From: Lepraria neglecta
Lineage: Eukaryota > Ascomycota > Lecanoromycetes > Lecanorales > Stereocaulaceae
NCBI GenBank assembly: GCA_033220425.1
Contig: CM065646.1
Span: 4,347,501-4,411,500, forward strand
DNA: 64,000 nt
Direction: 5' to 3'
Position numbers and translations under genes: made by a program. Positions 1 through 9,096 of the stretch are shown piece after piece. The notes under the pieces were generated by a model. That model saw nothing but the letters and a program-made list of their open reading frames with translations, ran no database searches and had not been told where the DNA came from. Position 1 is the first letter of the stretch. The number at the start of each line of letters is the position of its first letter.

Positions 1-802
1 GCTCAATCACAACACCACTGGCAGCCATAGTCCCAAACACTTCATCAACAGGCAAACTAGCCGTCCTATTACCAAGCAGTTCCATCACGCGCGTTCTATC
101 AATCTGTCCCAGTCTCGCGCCCGCCATGCCCCGGTAGTGGTGATACAATATGCTGTATTTACCCATAATGCATTCAGCAATGTTCAGTGTTTCGCAGATA
201 TCAGGGATGGCTATGAAGAGCTCCTCGCTGATTCTTAGGGGGATGAGATCGCCACCGATCCAGATTGTGGACTTGGCTAGGACGAACTCTTGTAATGTCC
301 ATACGCGCGTGGCCCATGGTGATCTTGTGAATAATTCTAGGCAATCCATTGCTTCTTTGAGAAACTGACGCCGTTGACCGGTCTCCCATTTCTCCCCTTC
401 ACTCTTCCAGCTCTCCTCTCGATACATCTCAACTGCGTCCTCAACGCGCTCAGTAACACAATCAATGTCCTCTTGAGTAAGTCCTATAGGCGTCCCGGAA
501 ATAATAGCAACGGCTTCAGCCTTACTGTAGATCTCGCCCATCAGTGGTATCTGCCGTTTCTTATCCTCTGGATCAGCTTGATCGATGCAGAGGGTATCGA
601 TCCAGCAGTATTGAACATTGGGAAAGCTTTGTGAAAGGAGGCATTTGATGGCTTCAGTGCCTGGTTGTTGATGAAAGGATGTGTTGGGTGGGAATAAAGC
701 CTCGGCCCAGGTGTGGGAGATGGCTATGAATGGCAGGATTTGATCAATCAAGACTTGTTCGAGGCAGCCTGTCTCAACGTGTAGAAGCCTTGTCCAAGCC
801 AT
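1..802 (-). CDS. HET-domain (heterokaryon incompatibility) protein, 3' end outside window
   Basis: The reverse strand is open from an ATG at 802 to the window edge (about 267 codons), with an in-frame TGA shortly upstream that supports this start. The translation shows the HET-domain landmarks in order: AISHTW near residue 27, WIDTLCIDQ near 67-75, then EIYSKAEAVAI, and later SPWATRVWTLQEFVLA. In the family the domain spans about 150 residues and acts in fungal nonself recognition and programmed cell death; most genomic paralogues have no assigned allorecognition role. No stop or frameshift is seen in the visible part, so the copy looks intact here. The C-terminal region, usually variable, lies outside. 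Domain identity is firm; the specific function is unknown. Confidence 0.87.
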   Translation of the reverse strand, partial: MAWTRLLHVETGCLEQVLIDQILPFIAISHTWAEALFPPNTSFHQQPGTEAIKCLLSQSFPNVQYCWIDTLCIDQADPEDKKRQIPLMGEIYSKAEAVAIISGTPIGLTQEDIDCVTERVEDAVEMYREESWKSEGEKWETGQRRQFLKEAMDCLELFTRSPWATRVWTLQEFVLAKSTIWIGGDLIPLRISEELFIAIPDICETLNIAECIMGKYSILYHHYRGMAGARLGQIDRTRVMELLGNRTASLPVDEVFGTMAASGVVIE

Positions 803-1089
803 GGCAATGATGGGAAATTGGGGAAACAAGAGACTGCTTCAGAAAAGGACAATCACTGCTACAGGAACTAGTTCTGCGACTGATCGCTTAGGAGCCTTGG
901 CATATAGTGGGGGCCACCAATCAGCAGACGCTTTGAGTCTGCAATCCCATACAATGTTTGCAAGGTTTTTTTGTATTCTAGCTTTTACTACAATATCGTG
1001 TAATACACAAATTTCACCAAACAATTATAGAATTATATTCATATTCCTCGTATACCTTGTAGCCATCCATCACTCTTACCATTAATCCA

Positions 1090-2872
1090 TCAATTATAAC
1101 AAAACGTATTAAAACAACTCGCACAAGCAGCCGGCAACTTTTCCCCCGTCTTTTTCACAATTGCACAAGCCAAGCAAGTCGGAAACGTCGAACTCATCCC
1201 ATAAGTGCCTACCTGCTGCCCATTCATAATCATGCCACTCGTCTCAGCCGGCGTATACTCCAATTTCTCTGTCGGCTCTCCGCTCGGGAAGGTGTAATTG
1301 TGATTCGGCAGGTAGATAATAGTGATCTTGCTCGCGTCATTGCAGCCGAAGAAAGTGGGACGGATATTGTATCCTTCGCTTACAAACGTCGAGGAGGGAG
1401 GAATGACGGGCATCTTTGTTAGTCCGGCCATTTGGGCTTGCATGTATGTTTGATACAATTCGCTGCCGTCGGGGAAATTGGCGCTTGTGTCTGCGGAGTT
1501 GTCGTTTACGAGGATGATATTTACGCTCCGTGAAGGTTGCAGAAGTGGGAAAAGGGGGTTGTTTTGGAGAGACTCGCCGCCGTCTACGAGCGTGAGATTC
1601 TTTTGGCCGGAGACGAGGGAAGAATGCGCGTAGTTGTAAAAGGGATTCGGATAGATGGCGTATTCGTCCATAGTGGTTAGGGCGTGGGTCTCATTGATAA
1701 GGGCGCTCAAGTTGGCGACGAGGCCTGGGGTCGAGGCAACTGCCGGGAAGGTGGTGCAGAGTTCGTTGAAGACGTCGCTTGAGGTGCCGAGGATGAAGCC
1801 GAGGTTGTCGTAGTTGGTTTCGCAGCCTTTGATTGGTTTGCCGTTGCTTAGTAGAGAACCTGCAGTGTGATCAGTCTTACTTCATTCACTAAGTAAGAAG
1901 CAGGAGCTCGTACCAAGATATTTCGTCTGTGTGAAAGCATTGACACCGGAATCGAAGCTGCCGAATTCGTACGGAGAAAATTCATAGATTACGGAGTTGC
2001 TGGGAGGCGTACATTCTCCAGTGGCAGTCTCAACATTCAATGCTGTGATTATGGGAAAGGGCACGTTATGACTTGTGAAGTTCGAAAGCCCTGTAATGGA
2101 CGACAATTCGTCGGCGACGCCGCCGTCGGGGCCATACAAGAGCTGGTAGGAAAGAAGTCTTCCATATGGATCAACGACAGTAGGTGTATAGCCGGCAGCT
2201 TGCTTTGCTAAGATATCAGCGGTGATTTGCGCATAAGCAGCTGGTGCAGCAGCACCCGCCGGATCGACCAGACTCTCCGCAAATGCTGGTGTCCAAAGAT
2301 TCGTTTCCAAGGAAGAAATTGTAGGGTAATTGTTGCCAGCCAAAGAAGAGAGAAACCATCCTCCTCCGGAAAGTCCAGCTTGATATGTAAGGCCTTGGTA
2401 GAGACCACTAGTGCCGAAATTGCTGTCACGGCCGTCAAATGCTTGGACAACACCGGCTCCTATGAGCAGAGAGCGAAGACCGCCTCCGCTGGTAGTGAGA
2501 GCTGAATAAAGATTTCGGAGTCAGTATTGCCTTATCAGGAAGGGCTTTGGGGTCTTGAAACATCTTCAAGACCCAGACTTTATCTCAAAAAAGGAAGTTT
2601 GGACTCCGAGAATACGTACCTACATTAGGCAGATTCGCGGTGGTGAAATTCTTGTTCACCTTTTGGAGCCACTTGCCCAGATCTACAGATGCGATTGGCT
2701 TTCGGGCTGCGATGTATGCTGATTCAGAGCTGGAAATGCCCGTCGCGGTACGGACTAGTGGAGTATTAGGACATGTGGCTGGCCTTGGAGCATATCCGGA
2801 AACCGGTGGTACTGCTGCAGCAGAAACGAGGTGAGCGCCGCAGACGAGAAGAAGTGAGAAAAGATTGTACAT
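1090..2872 (-). CDS. Secreted lysophospholipase / phospholipase B
   Basis: Three exons, 2872-2620, 2501-1914 and 1859-1090, joined by introns with GTACGT..CAG and GTACGA..CAG borders, give 536 residues ending in TGA. The N-terminus (MYNLFSLLLVCGAHLVSA) is a signal peptide. The fungal PLB catalytic elements are present: SGGGLR near residue 89 (oxyanion glycines and the Arg), GLSGGGW with the nucleophilic Ser near 129, and VDGGESLQNNP in exon 3 with the catalytic Asp. The C-terminus is Cys-rich (CLACAI..CASCFNTFCYN), as in secreted family members, with several N-glycosylation sequons. The enzyme removes acyl chains from phospholipids and lysophospholipids outside the cell or at the wall. The stop lies 288 bases from the HET start; both genes are on the same strand. 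No GPI signal is evident. Confidence 0.92.
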
Positions 2873-3438
2873 TTTGAAGACAGAGATTTGAAACTCAGGA
2901 TATATAACGAGGGAAGGACAGGTGCAGAACAGCATCAAAGGAGGCATTGCTTGCTTCAAATAAACATCGCGAAATTGTTTCAGTGACGGACAACAAACGA
3001 AGCAAGCACGTCTCCTGCGCAAGCTTACGAGTCCAGGCCTGGCTGGCTGCAGAAAACCCTGCCTGGCCCCTAACACGTGGAGCAACGATTGACAGGGATT
3101 GCATCTGCCAATAATGTGAGCGTCTCAACTGCCTATTTGGTCAAAATATGTGGAATTAAGGCCCCACGCGGTGAATTTCGTTCGCTTAGGGAGAACAGAT
3201 GCAGTATGCTATAGCGACCGTGCAGATACGGAGATTTGAGCCAATGTGGGGGGAGAGATTACGGTCGTGCTCTTCGATGGCGATCCGGCCCCGCAATTGC
3301 TTCTTTTTTTGGCGCCGGATGAGTGCGCCGGCTTCATGTCCAGGGCGCATTAGCCAGGCCCAGAAGCTGGTTGTTGGCCGATAAGTTCGGGCCAAGCCTC
3401 TGCTGGCCCTATGCGTTATCCCGCATAAGCTGTCAACA
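2873..3438. other. Intergenic: upstream region of the phospholipase B gene
   Basis: Promoter side of the phospholipase B gene, followed by unrecognised sequence up to the transposon end. Small ORFs here lack any domain or codon regularity that I recognise. Confidence 0.4.
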
Positions 3439-3508
3439 CCCACAACCGGCAGGACCCTACAACCGGCAGGACCCTACAACCGGCAGGCGCTAAGCCTAAT
3501 TAGGCAAA
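3439..3508 (+). repeat. Left terminal inverted repeat with a threefold 17-bp subrepeat
   Basis: The left end contains the core ACAACCGGCAGG three times at a 17-bp period (starting 3442, 3459 and 3476), followed by CGCTAAGCCTAATTAGGCA. The right end has only two cores, the inner one altered to CCGGGAG, so the ends are asymmetric by one unit. Confidence 0.85.
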
Positions 3509-3814
3509 CTTCTAAAAAATTAGCAATATTGTCCACATAAACACCTCCATTCAAGGACATTGCATAGCGAACTGACCGAATTGGGGCTCTACAACATACT
3601 CGGAGGCAGCGGACTAGTAGTGAAAGAGGCCCTGATATCCAGAATAGCCATATCTTAGATACATAGTGTGGCACATCCACCCGAATTCTCAAATACATGA
3701 ATGTGCTTGCTATATCACATCGCAAATCGAATTCGAAATCAGGCCTGAAAACGCGATTGCAATGCCTCCTTCCTATTTGAGTATAGCTTCTATTCCAGCA
3801 GTCGCCGTGGCTTC

Positions 3815-4624
3815 CTAATGATCCGACCTCCTTGCGTAGCCACAGGGTGCTTCCCAGTAGACTACTTGCTGTTGCTTTCCTTTAAAGATGATCCAGGGCC
3901 GAAGGAGTCTTCCGTCGAGCGAGATGAGCTCAAGGAGAGATACCCATTCCCGATTGCCGCACTGAGTGATATATGGTTGGATAGCATATTTTGAGATGAC
4001 GCATTTGACCTTCTTTAGGACTCCAAGCATGAAGCCTTTCTCGTCCATATTATACGTATCCTGGTCTTCCACGTTGTACTTCTGCTTCATTGTAATATAG
4101 AGCTCGAACCAATGAGCTATCGTTGCAGGGTCACTGGCGGTGTTATTCCTGTTCTTATCCATGGGCGAGAGGAATTTCGTTTTCAGATCGGGATGGCGAT
4201 ACAAGAACTTATCGTCCCAATGATATCCTAGATCTCTTGTATAGCCTCTTTTCCGAAGCATTTGCTGGGCTATAGAGCGCAATTGAATAAGCCTTGGTGG
4301 CCACCCCCATTTGCCGAGTTATATTATCCATCTCACGATAGAAGCTTCTTCTGCTGGCGATAGCAATTGCCGTTCCTCGTCGTATTCCTTCTTTGATTTT
4401 GCCCCTTTAATCCGATCTTGTAGAGTACTCCGACTGATCCGAAAGCGACTAGCGATCTGGCAAATAGGTTCGGCTTGTGGGGTGCTAACAACTTTATGAT
4501 AAAAGTGCAGAGCCAACAGGATTCTTTGCTCCTTTGGGAGCTCTGGAGGACCTGTCTGGAGGTCTTCATCATCGGCTAGATCTGGGAGAGGGTCCGGGGG
4601 CTTGTGGAGCGTTGACGTGGCCAT
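3815..4624 (-). pseudogene. Truncated pogo/Fot1-like transposase
   Basis: Reading starts at an ATG at 4624. Residues about 25-90 form an N-terminal helix-turn-helix (IASRFRISRSTLQDRIKG), the psq/CENP-B type used for terminal repeat binding. The frame then meets TAA inside the motif WII-stop-LGKWGWPPR and continues in the same frame through RSIAQQMLRKRG (second DNA-binding half) to YNMDEKGFMLG, which holds the first catalytic Asp of the DDE domain, and LISLDGRLLRPWIIFKGK. It ends with RRSDH and a stop. The second and third catalytic acidic residues are missing. The TAA sits where a CAA (Gln) is plausible, as RIP-type C-to-T change would produce. The copy cannot encode an active enzyme. Confidence 0.82.
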
Positions 4625-4689
4625 AATGGTGGAGTTGAGTGGGTGATATGGAGCAATTCGAATAGAATTGTTTATGGTATTTGTTTACT

Positions 4690-4744
4690 ACTATGCCTAA
4701 CTAGGCTTAGCGTCTCCCGGTTGTAGGGTCCTGCCGGTTGTGGG
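4690..4744 (-). repeat. Right terminal inverted repeat of the pogo/Fot1-type remnant
   Basis: The reverse complement reads CCCACAACCGGCAGGACCCT, then ACAACCGGGAGACGCTAAGC and CTAGTTAGGCA. It matches the left end apart from one missing 17-bp unit and a few substitutions. Confidence 0.82.
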
Positions 4745-5230
4745 GTCAATCTGAGTATCTGGGTTCTATTTCGAGATGGGTCGGGAAGGAAGTACCCCTA
4801 ATGTTACACCACCAGGGACAGCTTATTCCGTACACACGCTAACAATTTTACGCAGCGCCCGTCTTTTCCATCGTAATTCGCACTCCGTCGCTTGTCGCCG
4901 CAATCCTCCATCCTGTAGAAAATCGCCAGGAACTGAATAGGGAAGATCGAGACACCGCGGTGGGCAGAATTGACCAATGTATTCATTATATCAGGCATCA
5001 GATTCGCCTTTGTACGAAATGCCGTCGTTTACTGCCAGATATGCTCCGCCTGATTTGTCTCAAGAGGTACTGAATCTAAGCTTATACTAAAGCTATAGCA
5101 CTGTGTCTCGTTAGAAGCAAAAGCTTGATCGAGACTGCGTTAGAAACCGAAACAAGAAATCAGTCTTGCTGCGAATTGGAAAGAAGTGGATGTTCTCGGA
5201 CATTCTGCCGTTACATGGCCGTGAAACCGA
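4745..5230. other. Intergenic: no recognisable gene
   Basis: Sequence between the transposon and the 3' end of the 4-TM gene. Short ORFs on both strands show no known motif. I see nothing specific here. Confidence 0.4.
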
Positions 5231-6027
5231 TCAAGCAGACCTTGGATTCGCTTCCACGTCGTCTCGATGTTCGTTTTCATTCTCATCCCGAAGAAGACCA
5301 TAACCTGTGCCGTTTGCTGGGAGCCTTATCTGACCATCGTTATCTGGCCAGGTTAGGTGAAGCCTTGGGAGCTTCATAGAGCCTAGAACGCCAGCGATGC
5401 CCTGGGTGCGAATGATGTCTAGGATTCGAATCACACTATGTAGTGCAATCAGAAGATGAGTGCCACTGCCGACATTTCAGCATACCGTTTTCGTCACAAG
5501 CTGGAGGCATACTTAAACTCACGCGCAGATGATCCATGGGAAGGTGTTATATGTGAGTAAGGAGAGCACGATGCTTGCAAAGTTGTTGAATTGATGCATC
5601 GCTATGCCGTTGATGATCAGTAATGCGAGAAAACAGCCGAACGCGGCGCTGTCCATGACAGCTGATACGCATGGATGAATGGCCCTTTCCCCGAAGTGGT
5701 GGCATGCAAGGTCGGTAAGGTCCCATGCAAGCGAGACTGCAAGCTTCCATATGTCAGTACACATGCTTCTCGGCCTCCGGGATGTGTTACAAGTGTCCAG
5801 GCCCATATAGTCAAGTAATTAGGGTTTCTGAAATAAAAGATGACTCGAGGCCGCCCCCAGGTGGGAAATTGAGGGTTAGGCTGGAACCAGACGGTGTAAC
5901 TTTCATCTTTGATTCGGAGGATCGTGATGGCGTTTGCGAGAATGCCAACTGCGGCAGAAATAGTTACGAGTATGCGGAGATAACAGGAAAGTTGATTCCT
6001 CTGCGACGTGCTGTCGTTGCTGGACAT
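5231..6027 (-). CDS. Four-TM fungal membrane protein, unknown function
   Basis: Three exons, 6027-5791, 5743-5523 and 5465-5231, with introns of 47 nt (GTAACA..CTGAC..AAG) and 57 nt (GTGAGT..GGCAG), join in frame to 230 residues. The translation shows four hydrophobic helices: LRILVTISAAVGILANAITI (about 15-35), YLTIWAWTLLAVSLAWDL around the first junction, AAFGCFLALLIINGIAMHQF, and IVLSLLTYNTFPWIICAG running across the second junction. A polar, acidic tail follows (GLLRDENENEHRDDVEANPRSA in part). That both junctions restore continuous membrane segments supports the gene model. An in-frame ATG at 6213 would add 62 residues but lengthens a non-hydrophobic leader, so 6027 is preferred. I do not recognise the family well enough to assign a function. 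Confidence 0.65.
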
Positions 6028-6613
6028 TTCTGCAGTGCTCGTGAACTTCCGTAAGATAATATCGATCTTGATATCAAGTGCGAACAGCGAAAAATATGGA
6101 AACAACTTCAAAATGCGACGAGGGTGATATGAGATCCTTAAGTAGGAGATAGATGACGAGCCGCTGGGTATCCTACGAGTGCCAAGGACGCACAGCCCCA
6201 GGCAGAAGTTCATGAAACACCTACGCCTTTGCTGCCTCCAGACCCTTCTTCATCCTGCAGGATTGCGGGAACAAATCCTCCAAGCGATGATAACTAGATA
6301 GGATATAGCTATGCCGTTGCGATCAAGCTGGGTTCTACATAGCCATCAGATTAACATTCTGGGATAGATCCCGCTGTCCGCTACAATATAAAGCAACCAG
6401 AAGTTGGTGCACGCTCGGAACGCAGCCATTTCTTGACAGGCGCTATGATGACTAACTAGAAGAGCTTGCTTCCCGAGGTGCCCCGCTTTCTAGCCTTGTC
6501 TATCTCTATCATTTACACAATCTTTGTTCACAAATTGTTGAGACACCGAACCGTTCATTCTCCATTACTTAGTTGTTATAATCCGGTAAGGGTGCCACGA
6601 TAGTCCCTTGAGC
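6028..6613. other. Intergenic between the 4-TM gene and the ankyrin pseudogene
   Basis: Divergent intergenic space; probable promoter region for the minus-strand 4-TM gene and formerly for the ankyrin gene. No motif recognised. Confidence 0.4.
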
Positions 6614-9096
6614 ATGGATCCGGCGACCGTCGTCGGTCTGATCAGCGCTGCTGTCGGTTTAGCGATGAACTGTGCCAGCGCAGCAAAAGACCTCAATGGC
6701 CTTGGATGAAGATACAAAAACGCCAAACTTACGATTCTCTCCATTTCCCAAGGTCTGGAAAGTATGCAATTGGCTTGGTCTTAAATCGGCACCTGGAGTC
6801 AAACCCAGACACCGAACGATCTTGCGCAAGATACTGCTTTCATACAGCAAATAGGCGATTCTTGGAGACTGGATATTGGTCATGGATGCACTCAGGAAGA
6901 ATTTGCTTGTGTACAATGCCGAGAATATGTGTTTCACGCAACGGACGAGGATGATCTGGAACGAAGGCACCTTGCAAGCACATCAAAGCCGTATTAGAGA
7001 TCAGGTAACGTCGATGACACTTCTTCTACAGGCCATCCAACTGTGATTAATTTAATGACTTTTTTATGGGCAGTTTGGTTTGTGCCAGGCTAAAATACTG
7101 TCGAATCTCCATCATCTCATGAATGAGAAAGTCGGCTAACCAATTCGACATAGTACTGCCCCACAAGCACGGCAAAAACTGCTCCAAGAATCTGAGCGGC
7201 AATTCCAAAAGTCCGATGAAAGTGCATACTCCTTCGCGGATGTCTATCTGTACCAGTCAAATGAAGGACGTTGAATATTTGGGAGACGAAGAGGAGGATC
7301 TAGCGTACAGGCCTCTAAGTTTCGAAGATAACCTATTCACAGCATGGGTGTACAAACGGAACTTCAGAAGGCCGGTAATTCCAAGGATCTCCAAAGTGAA
7401 AAGGCAGGAGGACTCGGAAAAATTTACGTAGCATGCTGCAACGCAAAATGACCACAAAGAATTGGTTGGCAATGAAGGACCTGAGCGTGTAATTAGTCAG
7501 GGCCAGGGCGCGTTGCAAAATGAGTTTGCTTCCACTGACGTTGGATGTACAAATAGCGCCATAGTTGACAAAAGAGACGTCAACGGTCCGGACTCTAAGG
7601 GTCCAATTAATCAAGACTCTAAATTCGTATCACCCTCCATATTTTTTGAAGCTTGCCGGCAAGGGGACCACGAGACAGTTGAAAATCTCTTGCAAAACGG
7701 GCAAGACGTACATGTTCAAAACTCATGGACTTATAATCCAGATGGGACCATCAATGCCATGCACGTTACAGCCAGACAAGGACGTATAGAGGTCGCTAGG
7801 TCTTTAATAAAGTACGGAGCTGATATAGAATGTGCGACGTTCCCAGACTTTCAGCGACCCCCTCATTCAGCAGCCAGACTTGGCCATATTCCTATGGTGC
7901 ATTTTCTGATAGAAAACGGAGCAAATTTTGCTGCACAAACCACAACGTGGTGTACAGCCGATCCATGAAGGCGCTGCATACGGCTCAAGAGAAATAGCAA
8001 AGATTCTTCTTGACCACGGAGCCGCAGTTGATTCCACAGACCTAGACGGGATCCAGCCTCTCCACTATGCGTCCCAAACTTTCGATCAACCCGATGTCAT
8101 AAGACATCTCCATAGCCAAGGGGCCAACATAGAAGCTCGTTGCTCGGAGCGTCATAGTCAACGACCTGTTCAATTTGCTTCTGCTTGCGACCGCGTTGAG
8201 AATTTGAAGGCTCTTCTCTTTAGCATTTGGGCGAGCTAGAAACCTCGTATGGGAAGAATCGTGTTCCTATTGCATGTATTGCTAATTCTATGGAGTTGCA
8301 TACACCCGGGGGGGGGGGGGGAAATTGGCACCCCCTAACTGAAATGCGGAGAATGGCTCAAGCCACCGCCCAAATCAGATGTATGTCCAAGCACTAGAGG
8401 AGCGGCCTAGCACTGACCCATGTCGACGCACCTAATAACTTCCCTAGCCCAACGCCGCCCCCAAGCAGGCGAAAACAACACAGTAGTAGAACGCCCAAGC
8501 GATACAACTCCGAATGTAGTTGGGCTTGCACTTCGCGACCTGCAGGGTTTATTTCTGGGGGTGCTGGCGAAGCCGCAAATATACGTGCTTCTGGGATCCT
8601 TTGGTGGAGTCGCTTAATTTTACCCCCGCGAGTCAAGCTAGCGATACGAGAACGGGAACAGCAACCCTACTTCTGGAGCATGGAGTGGACCCCAACCACT
8701 AGGATAACCACCGAATTGGATACACAAGATTCAAAGGGAGATACGCCACTTCATTGTCTAGTCAGTCGGAAGGCGTCGACGAAAGATGATATTGAGGGAC
8801 AAATCCAGCTGGCACGAAGACTCCTGGACAACATCGACGATCTGGACACGATCAATCGTGATGGCTTAACAGCATTGTACATATCCTTAATGACATCAGG
8901 TCAAGAGAAGCTTAGCTTACTGCTGATTGAGTGTGGCGCACGCCTCCTAATAAGCAAGCCTAACTTCCAGCTGGCCTTGCACATCGAGCAGATTGCCGGC
9001 CGCGCTGCCTCAAGCTGCAGCATACATGGGACGAGTGGTCCCGATATCAGGATCCATGAAATCAGCATATTTTTGGAACTAGTAGAAGTACAGTAG
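6614..9096 (+). pseudogene. Degenerate ankyrin-repeat protein gene
   Basis: The start MDPATVVGLISAAVGLAMNC is the typical N-terminus of large fungal ankyrin/NACHT-like proteins. It is followed in frame by TGA and then RYKNAKLTILSISQGLESMQ, the expected continuation. Further stops and frame changes follow: a second frame carries MDALRKNLLVYNAENM and SRIRDQVTSMTLLLQAIQ, then QARQKLLQESERQFQKSDES, then FEDNLFTAWVYKRNFR. From 7630 ankyrin repeats appear (VENLLQNGQDVH, VARSLIKYGADIE, MVHFLIENGANF), then after a frameshift near 7960 IAKILLDHGAAVDSTD and HLHSQGANIEA. A G-tract region follows, then TPLHCLVSRK at about 8740 and LLLIECGARLLIS near 8940. No continuous reading is possible, so I call it a pseudogene. 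Some stops fit CGA/CAA to TGA/TAA changes. Confidence 0.85.
8308..8321 (+). repeat. G14 homopolymer tract
   Basis: Fourteen consecutive G residues, preceded by CCC, inside the ankyrin pseudogene. It marks a break in the ankyrin coding similarity and may be polymorphic or hard to sequence. Confidence 0.9.

Larger units (their letters stand above)
3439..4744 (-). mobile_element. Decayed pogo/Fot1-type DNA transposon remnant (about 1.3 kb)
   Basis: Both ends carry the same sequence in inverted orientation: CCCACAACCGGCAGGACCCT reads inward from 3439 and, reverse complemented, from 4744. The similarity runs on through CGCTAAGCCTA..TTAGGCA, about 50-70 bp. Between them lies a degraded transposase on the minus strand covering only the N-terminal and first catalytic part of a pogo/Fot1-like enzyme. 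Full elements of this group are about 1.8-2 kb, so an internal deletion is inferred. A TA target duplication, expected for the group, is not visible directly at the ends. GTCAA occurs just outside both ends (3433-3437 and 4745-4749) but would require two extra bases on the left, so the boundary is uncertain by a few bases. Confidence 0.8.

Noticed and set aside
3433-4749. GTCAA as a 5-bp target-site duplication of the transposon
   Set aside because: It would need two extra bases at the left terminus and conflicts with the TA duplication known for pogo/Fot1 elements; left as a remark only.
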